Numbered from the stretch's first letter, positions 1 to 6,233 are shown. The stretch is DNA of 7,572 nucleotides from an uncultured Collinsella sp. (GCA_900556365.1 USOG01000063.1:1-7572), one strand, 5' to 3'. Notes: generated by a model not told the origin, from the letters alone. Made by a program: numbers and translations.

Positions 1-7
1 GGAGCTA

Positions 8-38
8 TTTCCGCGTTGCGCTAGCTGCGGAAACGCGG
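8..38. other. Two overlapping, mutually exclusive hairpins
   Basis: A 7-bp inverted repeat (TTTCCGC at 8-14 with GCGGAAA at 27-33) overlaps a second 7-bp inverted repeat (CCGCGTT at 11-17 with AACGCGG at 32-38). Both stems use bases 11-14 and 32-33, so only one can form at a time. They lie at the 3' end of the truncated regulator ORF and may belong to the leader or end of whatever lies left of the window. There is no U-tract on either side, so it is not a classical terminator. Confidence 0.4.
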
Positions 39-58
39 GACCCGTTCAGGCTGTTGCA

Positions 59-75
59 TTGAGATTGAAAATCAA
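59..75. promoter_or_regulatory. Imperfect 17-bp dyad resembling a metalloregulator box
   Basis: The sequence TTGAGATTGAAAATCAA is an AT-rich dyad (outer TTGA/TCAA, inner TT/AA) around a central G, with mismatches at two positions per arm. It sits in otherwise GC-rich DNA, directly where the RpiR-like similarity ends. Fur and DtxR-type iron regulators bind AT-rich dyads of this size, so it may control a gene left of the window on the minus strand. The identity of any binding protein is a guess. Confidence 0.25.
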
Positions 76-194
76 CCCTTACATATGCGATGACATTGCG
101 TTCCGCCGGGCTCGCGCTGAGCTCACGCTCGCGAAGCCGCAAAAGCAATCCGTTTGCCATCTCAAACACCTCCGTTGAGAAGAATTAAAGACCA

Positions 195-207
195 ACGAAC
201 GATTCGT
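195..207. promoter_or_regulatory. 13-bp perfect dyad upstream of the truncated regulator
   Basis: ACGAACGATTCGT has perfect 5-bp arms (ACGAA/TTCGT) around a 3-base centre, 35 to 47 bases upstream of the ATG at 160. This is a plausible distance for an operator overlapping the promoter of the minus-strand regulator remnant. No clear -35/-10 pair could be assigned here. Confidence 0.3.
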
Positions 208-227
208 ACCGGATACAAACAGCTTTT

Positions 228-244
228 GCGGTACATTGTGCCGC
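228..244. promoter_or_regulatory. 17-bp near-perfect dyad (candidate operator)
   Basis: GCGGTACATTGTGCCGC is symmetric around base 236 with a single mismatched pair (7 of 8 positions per arm match). There is almost no loop, so it suits a dimeric DNA-binding protein better than an RNA hairpin. It lies about 70 bases upstream of the truncated RpiR-like gene and downstream of the VanZ-like gene, and may be an operator left over from the intact regulator. Confidence 0.35.
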
Positions 245-253
245 ATCGTGGCG

Positions 254-283
254 CACAAAGGGCGAGCGTTCTACCGCTCGCCC
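254..283 (-). terminator. Rho-independent terminator of the VanZ-like gene (weak U-tract)
   Basis: GGGCGAGCG (260-268) and CGCTCGCCC (275-283) form a perfect 9-bp stem with a 6-base loop. On the minus strand the stem is followed by TTTGTG, a short and imperfect U-tract. It starts about 80 bases beyond the VanZ-like stop codon. The plus-strand side has no T-run, so it would work for the minus strand only. Confidence 0.55.
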
Positions 284-364
284 CTCAAATCCGACCGCTC
301 GGAAATACGCGCGACACAAAATAATTCAAAGAGGTTGCATTATCAGAAACGGGTTTGTTACCGG

Positions 365-946
365 CTAGCGCCTCGCATGGGCGCCGATCGGCCGAGTCGC
401 ATGGCGCACCAACGCCGCTGCCAGCAATACCAACAGCATGGCGGTGACATAGCCCGCAGCATCGAATCCTAAGTCGATAACGTCGAAATGCCTGCCGGGA
501 ACAAAGATCTTATGTACCTGATCGCCAACGGAGCAGGCGGCGCAAAAGAGCAATACGGGCACGCAACGGGAGCATACGCTCCACGGACGCCTGGAAAAGC
601 AAACCACGACCACCGAGGCGAACAATCCGACGAAGAAAAACTCTACGGTATGGGCAACGCGACGGACGTTCGTGCCCACCCACATGCGAATGGAAGCAAG
701 TCGGCCAGACCGGGCATTCGAGGCAGCCGAATCGGTGCCCCCGGTCATTCCGTTCTCCGTCTGGGCATCGCCCGTGGCATCGGCAGCCTGAACGCCCGTG
801 GCCTGACCCTCCACCACACGCGCGGTGGACTCGCTCAGCAACGACGTCTCCACCGCATTTTGCTCCGTCAGCGCCCAGATGCCCGCCAGCGTTGCAGCAA
901 ACAGAACGATCGCGGTCCATCCGATTATTTGTTTTACGCGCGCCAA
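365..946 (-). CDS. VanZ-like family integral membrane protein
   Basis: A 193-residue membrane protein. Residues 8-26 form a first hydrophobic helix. Residues 27-90 form an Ala/Thr/Gly-rich polar loop probably outside the membrane. Residues 101-117, 128-140 and 163-181 are further hydrophobic segments. The VanZ-type motifs are visible: 'RRVAHTVEFFFVG' (about 95-107) and 'GDQVHKIFVPGRHFDVIDLG' (141-160), the family's D-x-x-H-x-x-F-x-P-G-R-x(4)-D block, followed by 'FDAAG'. The founding member, VanZ of Tn1546, gives low-level teicoplanin resistance by an unknown mechanism. Most relatives are uncharacterised, so resistance should not be assumed. The start is TTG at 944-946, chosen because AAAGGAGGT lies about 7 nt upstream and the next residues lead straight into the first helix. 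It lies 105 bp downstream of the recombinase on the same strand. Two CxxC pairs (CSRC at 125-128, CAAC at 135-138) flank one membrane segment, which is unusual. Confidence 0.8.
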   Translation of the reverse strand: MARVKQIIGWTAIVLFAATLAGIWALTEQNAVETSLLSESTARVVEGQATGVQAADATGDAQTENGMTGGTDSAASNARSGRLASIRMWVGTNVRRVAHTVEFFFVGLFASVVVVCFSRRPWSVCSRCVPVLLFCAACSVGDQVHKIFVPGRHFDVIDLGFDAAGYVTAMLLVLLAAALVRHATRPIGAHARR

Positions 947-1051
947 GGGCCAACCTCCTTTTTTTGAATATCAGCGAGTGTAGCCCCAAATGACATCGTC
1001 ACCGTATCAAAATTTGAATCGCAACAGGAAGCGACAAGGCGACGCAAACCT

Positions 1052-1657
1052 CTACCCTGCCTCGCGCATCCAGCGATCGAACGTCCCCACGCACACGCCC
1101 AGGCACTTTGCTGCCTGGCTGCGGGTAATATCGCCTGCCTCATAGCTATCGCGCACCAGCTCAAACTGAGGAGGGCACGGCTTGCGAGGTCGACCGAAAC
1201 GGACCCCTCGCGCCCGCGCCGCCGCAATTCCCTCCGCCTGGCGCCGATGGATATTCTCGCGCTCCACCTGCGCCACGTAGCTCAGCAGTTGCAGCACAAT
1301 ATCGGCAATCAGGGCGTTGGTCACATCCGGCGCGCCGCTGGCCCTGGCGCGCGTATCAAGCAATGGCATATCCAACACCACAATGGCAACCCCGAGCTCC
1401 TTGGTAATGCGTCGCCATTCCTCAAGAATCTCGGAGTAATTACGACCAAGTCGGTCGATAGAAAGCACCACCAGCACGTCCCCGTCTCCCAGAACGTGCA
1501 GCAGCTCGCGATAACGCGGTCGATCGAAGTCCTTGCCGCTCGCATGGTCGGCATAAATATTCGCCGAGCCCACGCCATAGGCGCCCAGCGCATCCAGCTG
1601 CCGATTAAGGTTCTGATCGCGCGAACTCACCCGCGCATAACCGTACACCATCGCCAT
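1052..1657 (-). CDS. Serine recombinase (resolvase/invertase family)
   Basis: A small serine site-specific recombinase of about 200 residues. The N-terminal catalytic domain opens with 'YGYARVSSRDQNLNRQLDAL'. The first Ser of 'ARVSS' is the expected nucleophile that forms the covalent 5'-phosphoserine link to DNA. 'SIDRLGRNYSEI' carries the conserved active-site arginines, and 'AQVERENIHRRQAEGI' is the long dimerisation helix. 'GVRFGRPRK' links to a C-terminal helix-turn-helix, 'GDITRSQAAKCLGVCVGTFD'. This is the full Hin/Gin/Tn3-resolvase layout with no truncation. The frame could open at TTG 1685-1687, ATG 1655-1657 or ATG 1649-1651. I chose the ATG at 1657, which puts the catalytic Ser at residue 11. 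Starting at 1651 puts it at residue 9, close to Ser10 of Tn3 resolvase. The TTG lies inside an inverted repeat and has no good ribosome binding site. No transposase accompanies it, so its substrate is unknown. An inverted-repeat cluster just upstream is a candidate binding site. Confidence 0.88.
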   Translation of the reverse strand: MAMVYGYARVSSRDQNLNRQLDALGAYGVGSANIYADHASGKDFDRPRYRELLHVLGDGDVLVVLSIDRLGRNYSEILEEWRRITKELGVAIVVLDMPLLDTRARASGAPDVTNALIADIVLQLLSYVAQVERENIHRRQAEGIAAARARGVRFGRPRKPCPPQFELVRDSYEAGDITRSQAAKCLGVCVGTFDRWMREAG

Positions 1658-1676
1658 CTCATTCCCGCTTTCTTGT

Positions 1677-1719
1677 AAACCTGCCAAAAAGGGACAGGTT
1701 TATTTTGGTAGGTTTTACC
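1677..1719. repeat. Inverted-repeat cluster upstream of the recombinase (candidate recombinase site or operator)
   Basis: AAACCTGCCAAAA (1677-1689) and TTTTGGTAGGTTT (1703-1715) are inverted repeats matching at 12 of 13 positions with a 13-base spacer. Nested inside, AAACCTG (1677-1683) and CAGGTTT (1695-1701) form a perfect 7-bp inverted repeat. The half-site (C/T)AGGTTT therefore occurs three times: once inverted, twice direct. Resolvases and invertases bind such half-sites immediately beside their own gene and often repress themselves there. The role is inferred from position and symmetry only. Confidence 0.45.
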
Positions 1720-1772
1720 TCTCAAATAGCAGGTAAGCGGGCGGCCGAGCAGACGGCAAGGTAGCCACGATT

Positions 1773-1805
1773 CAAATGCGAAGGGCGGTCCCGAAAGGCC
1801 GCCCT
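1773..1805 (-). terminator. Rho-independent terminator of the RNase R gene
   Basis: AGGGCGG (1782-1788) pairs with CCGCCCT (1799-1805), with CC/GG pairs able to extend inside the loop. On the minus strand the stem is followed by TTCGCATTT, a modest U-rich tail. It sits about 30 bases beyond the RNase R stop codon and separates that gene from the recombinase. Confidence 0.6.
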
Positions 1806-1834
1806 CCGCTCCCCCACCATGAGTCGGGATTTGG

Positions 1835-3970
1835 CTAATGGATAAGCTTAAAGTCCAAGTGCCCACGCGTGGTATTGACGCGCGAGACCTCGATAATCAC
1901 GCGCTGCCCCAGCTCGTAACGGGTACCCGTGTCGGCGCCCGTCAGCGTAAGCGCGTCCTCGTCGAACTCGAACCACTCGTTGCCCAGGCTCTTGATCGAA
2001 ACCAAGCCTTCGACCTGCGTTAGGTCCAAGCGCACAAAGAGGCCCATGCTGCTAACCCACGAGACGGTTCCGGTATAGCGCTCGCCCAGACGGTCCTCAT
2101 AGTACTGGGCAATCTTGATCTTTTGCGTCGCATGGCTGGCGGCATCTGCCGCGCGCTCGGCATCGCTGCATGTGCGGCAGATCTGCGGCAGAATGCGCGG
2201 CAGCGACTCGCGCCCCTTGCCGATCAGCCGCGGCGTGCGAACCAAGGCGTCCTTGCCGCCGAGCTGCTCATAGGCCAACTGCAGCTTGAGTACGCGGTGC
2301 ACCACCAGATCGGGGTAGCGACGGATGGGACTCGTAAAGTGACAGTAGCACGGCGCAGCGAGCGCAAAGTGGCCCTCGTTGCGCGGCTTGTACAACGCGC
2401 GCTGCATGCTGCGCAGAAGCAGCGTGTTGACGAGCGGTGCGTTGGCCGTACCGGCGGCAGCATCGACTGCAGCCTGCAGCTCATCGGGACTCCCCAGGGC
2501 AATACCGGCAGCACGGCGATCGTCGATGATGCCTAGCTGCGCCAGCGCAACGGCGGCACCGTGCAGGCTATCGGGGCTCGGATCCTCATGCACGCGATAG
2601 CAGGCCTCGATATCACGGTCCGCCAGCCACTCTGCAACGCATTCGTTGGCGAGCAGCATGGCTTCCTCGATAAGCGACGTGGCGCACGAACGCTCGCGCG
2701 CCACAATCTGCACGGGTACTCCGTCCTCATCCAATAGAGCGCGAATCTCGGCCGTGTCAAAATCGACTGAGCCGCGGGCGCGACGGATACGACGGCGGAG
2801 TTCGGCGAGTTCGTTGGCGGCGACAAGGAAATTGCCGAGGTCGACGTTGTAGCCGCGGGCGGCCTCCTCGCACGCAAGACCGCGCTCAAGCGCTTCCTCG
2901 CGCGAGGTCTCGGCAGCCGCAACATCCTCGGCCGCACCCTCCAGCACCGAATACTCAACCGCGCCGGCACGCACCAGCAGCGCCTCGGCGCCGTCATAGT
3001 CCATACGCACACGCGAACGAATCACGCTGGGGTACGGATCGTAATGCCGCACGCAACCCTGCGCATCGAGCTCGATATCGACGGTAAACGCAAGCCGGTC
3101 CTCGTCAGGACGAAGCGAGCACAGGTCACAGGACAGGCGTTCGGGCAGCATGGGAAGCACGCGATCGGCCAGATACACCGATGTCGCACGATGACGAGCC
3201 TCAAGATCGATATGCCCGTCCCAAGCCACATAGTGTGAAACGTCGGCGATATGCACACCCAGCTTGTAGCCACCCTCGGGCGTGCGCTCCAACGAAATGG
3301 CATCGTCAAAGTCGCGCGCGTCAACCGGGTCGATCGTGATGACAAAGCGGTCGCGCAGATCGCGGCGGAGCGGGTCCTTAAGCGCCGCGTACACATCGAG
3401 CGAAAGCCCCTCGGCCTCGTCCAGCGCGGCCTCGGGATAGCTATCGGTATAGCCGTAGCGCGCCATCACATATTGAACGCCCAAATCGGGCGCGTCATCT
3501 CCGCCAATGCGGCGTTCGATCGTCACGGTACCCGATTCCAGGCGCGTCGGGTAGGTCAAAATGCGCGCGACAACGGCATCACCCGGGTGGACACCCAGAC
3601 GATCCGCCGAGGTATCCTCGGGCAAAATGAAGAAGTCGGCCTTCAGGCGCGAATCGAGCGGCTCGATCACACCGAGCGGACCGGCGGTCTGGTACGCGCC
3701 CACCACGCTTATGGCTGCGCGCTCAACCACGCCCTCGATCACGGCGCGACGCTCGCCATGCGGGCTGTTCTTAATGCTCACGGCAACGGTATCGCCGTCC
3801 ATGATCTCACGCTTGCCGCGACCCATGACCTTGTAGTCGCCATTCTCGGTTATAACATAGGCACTGTGCTCATGGAGCTGCACGCGCCCGGTCAGGCTCG
3901 GACGGCGTTCGCTGCGCACCGGCCCGCGCTTATTGCGAGCTCCACGCTTATGCTTGTTATTGCGCCCCAT
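1835..3970 (-). CDS. rnr: Ribonuclease R (RNase II/RNB family 3'-5' exoribonuclease)
   Basis: A 711-residue processive 3'-to-5' exoribonuclease of RNA decay and quality control, acting in the cytoplasm. Order of parts: a basic tail (1-24, many Arg/Lys), cold-shock domain 1 (about 25-80, 'LTGRVQLHEHSAYVI'), cold-shock domain 2 (about 85-150), the RNB catalytic domain (about 205-560) and a C-terminal S1 domain (about 630-710). The metal-binding aspartates are in 'TIDPVDARDFDDA' (D214, D220, D222, D223), with the same spacing as D201/207/209/210 of E. coli RNase II. 'GVHIADVSHYV' (238-248), 'LPERLSCDLCSLRPDEDRLA' (275-294) and 'HFTSPIRRYPDLVVHR' (544-559) are RNB hallmarks. E. coli RNase R has about 813 residues. 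This one lacks the N-terminal helix-turn-helix domain and the lysine-rich C-terminal tail, ending just after S1. The ATG start has TAGGAGG 4 nt upstream. In many genomes smpB lies nearby, but here a recombinase follows instead. Confidence 0.95.
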   Translation of the reverse strand: MGRNNKHKRGARNKRGPVRSERRPSLTGRVQLHEHSAYVITENGDYKVMGRGKREIMDGDTVAVSIKNSPHGERRAVIEGVVERAAISVVGAYQTAGPLGVIEPLDSRLKADFFILPEDTSADRLGVHPGDAVVARILTYPTRLESGTVTIERRIGGDDAPDLGVQYVMARYGYTDSYPEAALDEAEGLSLDVYAALKDPLRRDLRDRFVITIDPVDARDFDDAISLERTPEGGYKLGVHIADVSHYVAWDGHIDLEARHRATSVYLADRVLPMLPERLSCDLCSLRPDEDRLAFTVDIELDAQGCVRHYDPYPSVIRSRVRMDYDGAEALLVRAGAVEYSVLEGAAEDVAAAETSREEALERGLACEEAARGYNVDLGNFLVAANELAELRRRIRRARGSVDFDTAEIRALLDEDGVPVQIVARERSCATSLIEEAMLLANECVAEWLADRDIEACYRVHEDPSPDSLHGAAVALAQLGIIDDRRAAGIALGSPDELQAAVDAAAGTANAPLVNTLLLRSMQRALYKPRNEGHFALAAPCYCHFTSPIRRYPDLVVHRVLKLQLAYEQLGGKDALVRTPRLIGKGRESLPRILPQICRTCSDAERAADAASHATQKIKIAQYYEDRLGERYTGTVSWVSSMGLFVRLDLTQVEGLVSIKSLGNEWFEFDEDALTLTGADTGTRYELGQRVIIEVSRVNTTRGHLDFKLIH

Positions 3971-4045
3971 GGCGCCTCCTAACTATCGATTGCGAACTCC
4001 AAAGAGTCTACCCAAATGATTCGCTTTCCTGCCGTCCCCTAGGGA

Positions 4046-4081
4046 TCAAAAAACGGGCCGCCCCATAAGAGACGACCCGTT
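4046..4081 (-). terminator. Strong Rho-independent terminator of ftsEX
   Basis: On the minus strand, AACGGGTCGTC (4081 to 4071) can pair along 11 positions with GGCGGCCCGTT (4062 to 4052), using two G-U pairs. The loop has 8 bases, and the stem runs into a T-run (TTTTTT, ending at 4048). It lies 25 bases beyond the ftsX stop and means the downstream RNase R gene needs its own promoter, in the 75 bases up to 3971. I could not assign that promoter with confidence. Confidence 0.85.
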
Positions 4082-4105
4082 GGAAGGGATGAGTTCCAGG
4101 CATGC

Positions 4106-5026
4106 CTACACGCGCAGGTAGCGGCGCATGGCGATGGCAGAACCAAAGAGACCGATAATCACGCCGACCAGAATCAGCGCAGCATAGGTCACCAGGTAGT
4201 ACTGCATCGGCAGGGCAAACGACATCCAGCCGATGCTCTCCTGCAGACGCGGAATCATCAGATTGCGCAGCAGCTCCAGAACGCCGATGGAAAGCAGCGA
4301 GCCCAAAATGGCCTGCAGTACGCCCTCGGTGATAAACGGGCCACGAATGAAGCCGTTGCTGGCGCCGACCAGACGCATAATCGCAATCTCACGACGACGC
4401 GCCGTGATGGACAGGCGAATCGTGTTGTTGATGAAGATGAATGCGATAAAGGTCAGAAGGCCAACGAGTACCACGGCGGCGATGCGGATGTAGTTAGTCA
4501 CCTGGAACAGGCGGCTCACTTCCTCCTGGCCGTACAACACGCTCGCGTTGACGTCGCCGTCATCCGCGATCTTCTGGAAATCGGCATCCTTCTTGAGCTT
4601 CTCTGCCGTGCTCTCGACCTTGGACGGATCGTCCATCTCAATAGCGAAGGAAGCCGGCAGCGGGTTCTGGCCATCGAGCGCGCTCATGGTGGCGTCGGCG
4701 TTACCCGACATCTTGCTCGTATACTCGGCCAGCGCGTCGTCCTTGTCCTTATAGGTCACGGACTTGACGTTATTCCATGTCTTAAGCTCGGCCTCAAAAG
4801 CCTGAACATCGGCCTGATCGGCGTCATCGCTAATGAACGCGTTGATGACAACCTGATCCTCGACGGTGCCGATCACGGAGTTCAGCATCGCGGAGCCCAT
4901 GATGAACAGGCCGATGATAAACAGCGAAAGGAAGATCGTGATGACGGCGCCGAGCGAGGTAGTCCAGTTACGGAAGAAGTGGCTGATTGCCTCTTTGAAG
5001 GAGTAGCCCACGTTAGTTGGTGCCAT
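4106..5026 (-). CDS. ftsX: Cell division protein FtsX (FtsEX permease-like subunit)
   Basis: A 306-residue inner-membrane protein that pairs with the FtsE ATPase to relay its activity across the membrane to peptidoglycan hydrolases during division. The topology is the classic FtsX one: a cytoplasmic start with 'FKEAISHFFRNWTTSLGAV', TM1 (about 24-46), a large extracytoplasmic domain (about 50-175), then TM2 (about 180-201), TM3 (about 229-255) and TM4 (about 278-300). 'NPLPASFAI' (121-129) is the conserved NPLP motif of the outer domain. 'RREIAIMRLVGAS' (211-223) is the conserved cytoplasmic stretch after TM2. The length is normal for Gram-positive FtsX. The ATG at 5026 lies inside the last codons of ftsE (14-nt overlap), with GGGGAGGT (5037-5044) as a ribosome binding site about 10 nt upstream, so the two genes are co-translated. 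The hydrolase partner (PcsB, CwlO or RipC type) is not in the window. Confidence 0.95.
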   Translation of the reverse strand: MAPTNVGYSFKEAISHFFRNWTTSLGAVITIFLSLFIIGLFIMGSAMLNSVIGTVEDQVVINAFISDDADQADVQAFEAELKTWNNVKSVTYKDKDDALAEYTSKMSGNADATMSALDGQNPLPASFAIEMDDPSKVESTAEKLKKDADFQKIADDGDVNASVLYGQEEVSRLFQVTNYIRIAAVVLVGLLTFIAFIFINNTIRLSITARRREIAIMRLVGASNGFIRGPFITEGVLQAILGSLLSIGVLELLRNLMIPRLQESIGWMSFALPMQYYLVTYAALILVGVIIGLFGSAIAMRRYLRV

Positions 5027-6233
5027 AGTTGCCGTAACCTCCCCTCTCCTGGTCGCGGATAACGTGGCCGCCCTCGAGGGCGATCACGCGACGGTGCATG
5101 CTATCAACCATCTCGCGGTCGTGCGTGGCAACGATCACGGTGGTGCCGGTGCGGTTAATACGCTCGAGCAGCTTCATGATGCCCAGCGAGATCGCCGGGT
5201 CGAGGTTACCCGTGGGCTCGTCGCAGATCAGCAGCGGCGGGCGGTTGACCATAGCGCGGGCGACGGCAACGCGCTGCTGCTCGCCACCGGAAAGCTGGTC
5301 GGGCAGGGAGTCCATCTGATCGGCCAGACCGACCAGACGCAGCACCTCGGGCACCTGGCTGCGAATGACGCCCTTGGGCTTGCCGATGCACTGCAGGGCA
5401 AACGCCACGTTTTCGTAGGCGGTCTTTTGCGGCAGAAGCTTAAAGTCCTGGAACACGGCGCCAATCTGGCGGCGCAGGAACGGAACCTTGCGGTTCTTGA
5501 TCTTCATGAGGTCCTGACCGGCAACCAGGATGCGGCCGCTCGTCGGCTTGACGTCGCGGTTGAGCGTCGACAGCAGCGTGGTCTTACCCGAGCCGGAGTG
5601 ACCGACCAGGAAGACGAACTCGCCCGGATAGATCTCGATGTTGATGTCGTCGAGTGCAGGCTTGTTGGGCTGTGCCGGATAGATCTTGGTGACATGCTCC
5701 ATAAGGATAACGGGCTCGACACCGGCCTGCTTGGCCATCTTCTTGCGGCTGGCCTGCGGATCGATTGGCGCAAACACCGACGTAAAATCGGGGTTGTTGA
5801 GCGCGTTATCGAGGCTTGCGACCTCGGCGGCCTGATCGCTCTCGACCACCGGGGCAGCAGGCTGCGTGGGGTCGGGAATAGCGGCAAAGAGACCGGACTG
5901 CGCAGGCTGAGGAGCCGGCGTCGCAGGGGCCATGGGGTCGGGAATGCCGGCCATGGTAGGCTGCGGCGTGGCGGCGCCAGCCTGAGGCTGCTCCACGCGA
6001 GCGGTCACGGCCTGAACGGGCTCAAAACCCGCCGTGCCGGAAAGCGCGACATCGCTGGTGGGATTGTAGGCAAAGGGATCGGATGCCGGCTGTGCCTGAT
6101 CTGCCGGCTGAGCGGGGGCCTGAGCAACAGGCTGGCCCTCTGAATCCGGAGTGGCGAAACGACTGCCCTGGACGCCTGTCTGCGTCTTGGGGGCATCATC
6201 GCCCGCACCGGAGGTACGGAAGTGGTTACCCAC
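5013..6233 (-). CDS. ftsE: Cell division ATP-binding protein FtsE with long N-terminal extension
   Basis: A 406-residue protein whose residues about 175-395 form a complete FtsE ATPase. Walker A is GHSGSGKTT (211-219), the Q-loop is 'FQDFKLLP' (Q262), the ABC signature is LSGGEQQ (315-321), Walker B is 'LLICDEPTGNLD' (334-345) and the switch His is in 'ATHDREMVDSMH' (H371). It powers FtsX and so controls septal peptidoglycan hydrolases. Usual FtsE proteins have about 220-230 residues. This one has about 170 extra N-terminal residues, rich in Pro, Ala and Gln, with no predicted fold or membrane helix and with a repeated IPDP motif (97-100, 119-122). A basic stretch 'SRKKMAKQAG' (162-171) joins it to the ATPase. 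The start is GTG at 6231-6233, with AAGGAG 5 nt upstream. The internal Met166 and Met178 lack good ribosome binding sites, so the extension is probably translated. The gene overlaps ftsX by 14 nt. Confidence 0.93.
   Translation of the reverse strand: MGNHFRTSGAGDDAPKTQTGVQGSRFATPDSEGQPVAQAPAQPADQAQPASDPFAYNPTSDVALSGTAGFEPVQAVTARVEQPQAGAATPQPTMAGIPDPMAPATPAPQPAQSGLFAAIPDPTQPAAPVVESDQAAEVASLDNALNNPDFTSVFAPIDPQASRKKMAKQAGVEPVILMEHVTKIYPAQPNKPALDDINIEIYPGEFVFLVGHSGSGKTTLLSTLNRDVKPTSGRILVAGQDLMKIKNRKVPFLRRQIGAVFQDFKLLPQKTAYENVAFALQCIGKPKGVIRSQVPEVLRLVGLADQMDSLPDQLSGGEQQRVAVARAMVNRPPLLICDEPTGNLDPAISLGIMKLLERINRTGTTVIVATHDREMVDSMHRRVIALEGGHVIRDQERGGYGNYGTN

Larger units (their letters stand above)
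5..160 (-). pseudogene. Truncated RpiR/MurR-family regulator, N-terminal remnant (51 codons)
   Basis: An ATG at 158-160 follows a very good ribosome binding site (GGAGGTG, about 6 nt upstream), and the frame runs 51 codons to a TAG at 5-7. The first 28 residues (MANGLLLRLRERELSASPAE then RNVIAYVR) read like the start of the RpiR-type helix-turn-helix domain, whose usual opening is a leucine/arginine-rich helix followed by a 'LSxSExxIAxYI' stretch. From about residue 29 (base 76) the resemblance stops and the rest (VDFQSQCNSLNG...) looks like read-through of non-coding DNA. Neither of the other two frames past the break resumes an RpiR-like sequence. A full regulator would have about 250-290 residues with a C-terminal SIS sugar-phosphate domain. 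I therefore read it as a regulator cut off after its first two helices, with its translation signals intact. A genuine short protein cannot be excluded. Family assignment rests on 28 residues and is moderate. Confidence 0.5.

Noticed and set aside
236..472. 78-codon plus-strand frame across the intergenic region and the VanZ-like 3' end
   Set aside because: It starts at GTG without a ribosome binding site, runs through a terminator hairpin and overlaps a supported gene.
488..967. Plus-strand 159-codon frame opposite the VanZ-like gene
   Set aside because: The minus-strand VanZ-like frame has a family motif, membrane helices and a strong ribosome binding site. The opposite frame has none of these.
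997..1016. TCAAAATTTGA palindrome upstream of the VanZ-like gene as an operator or promoter
   Set aside because: It is only 11 bp and AT-only at its centre. No good -35/-10 pair could be fitted around it.
1046..1056. AAACCTCTACC as a second recombinase site
   Set aside because: Only partly similar to the half-sites at 1677-1715, with two extra bases. It is too weak to list as a feature and is mentioned only within a finding.
1247..1678. 143-codon plus-strand frame opposite the recombinase
   Set aside because: A shadow of the recombinase; a His/Gln-rich product without motifs.
3251..3982. 243-codon plus-strand frame opposite the 5' part of rnr
   Set aside because: Antisense to the cold-shock and RNB domains; no ribosome binding site and no recognisable motif.
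3971..4045. Promoter of rnr
   Set aside because: One must exist downstream of the ftsX terminator, but no hexamer pair with acceptable spacing was convincing (TAGACT lacks a matching -35).
5064..6143. 359-codon plus-strand frame opposite ftsE
   Set aside because: It lies antisense to a clear FtsE with all ABC motifs. Its product is a His/Arg/Leu-rich shadow with no domain, typical of GC-rich antisense frames.
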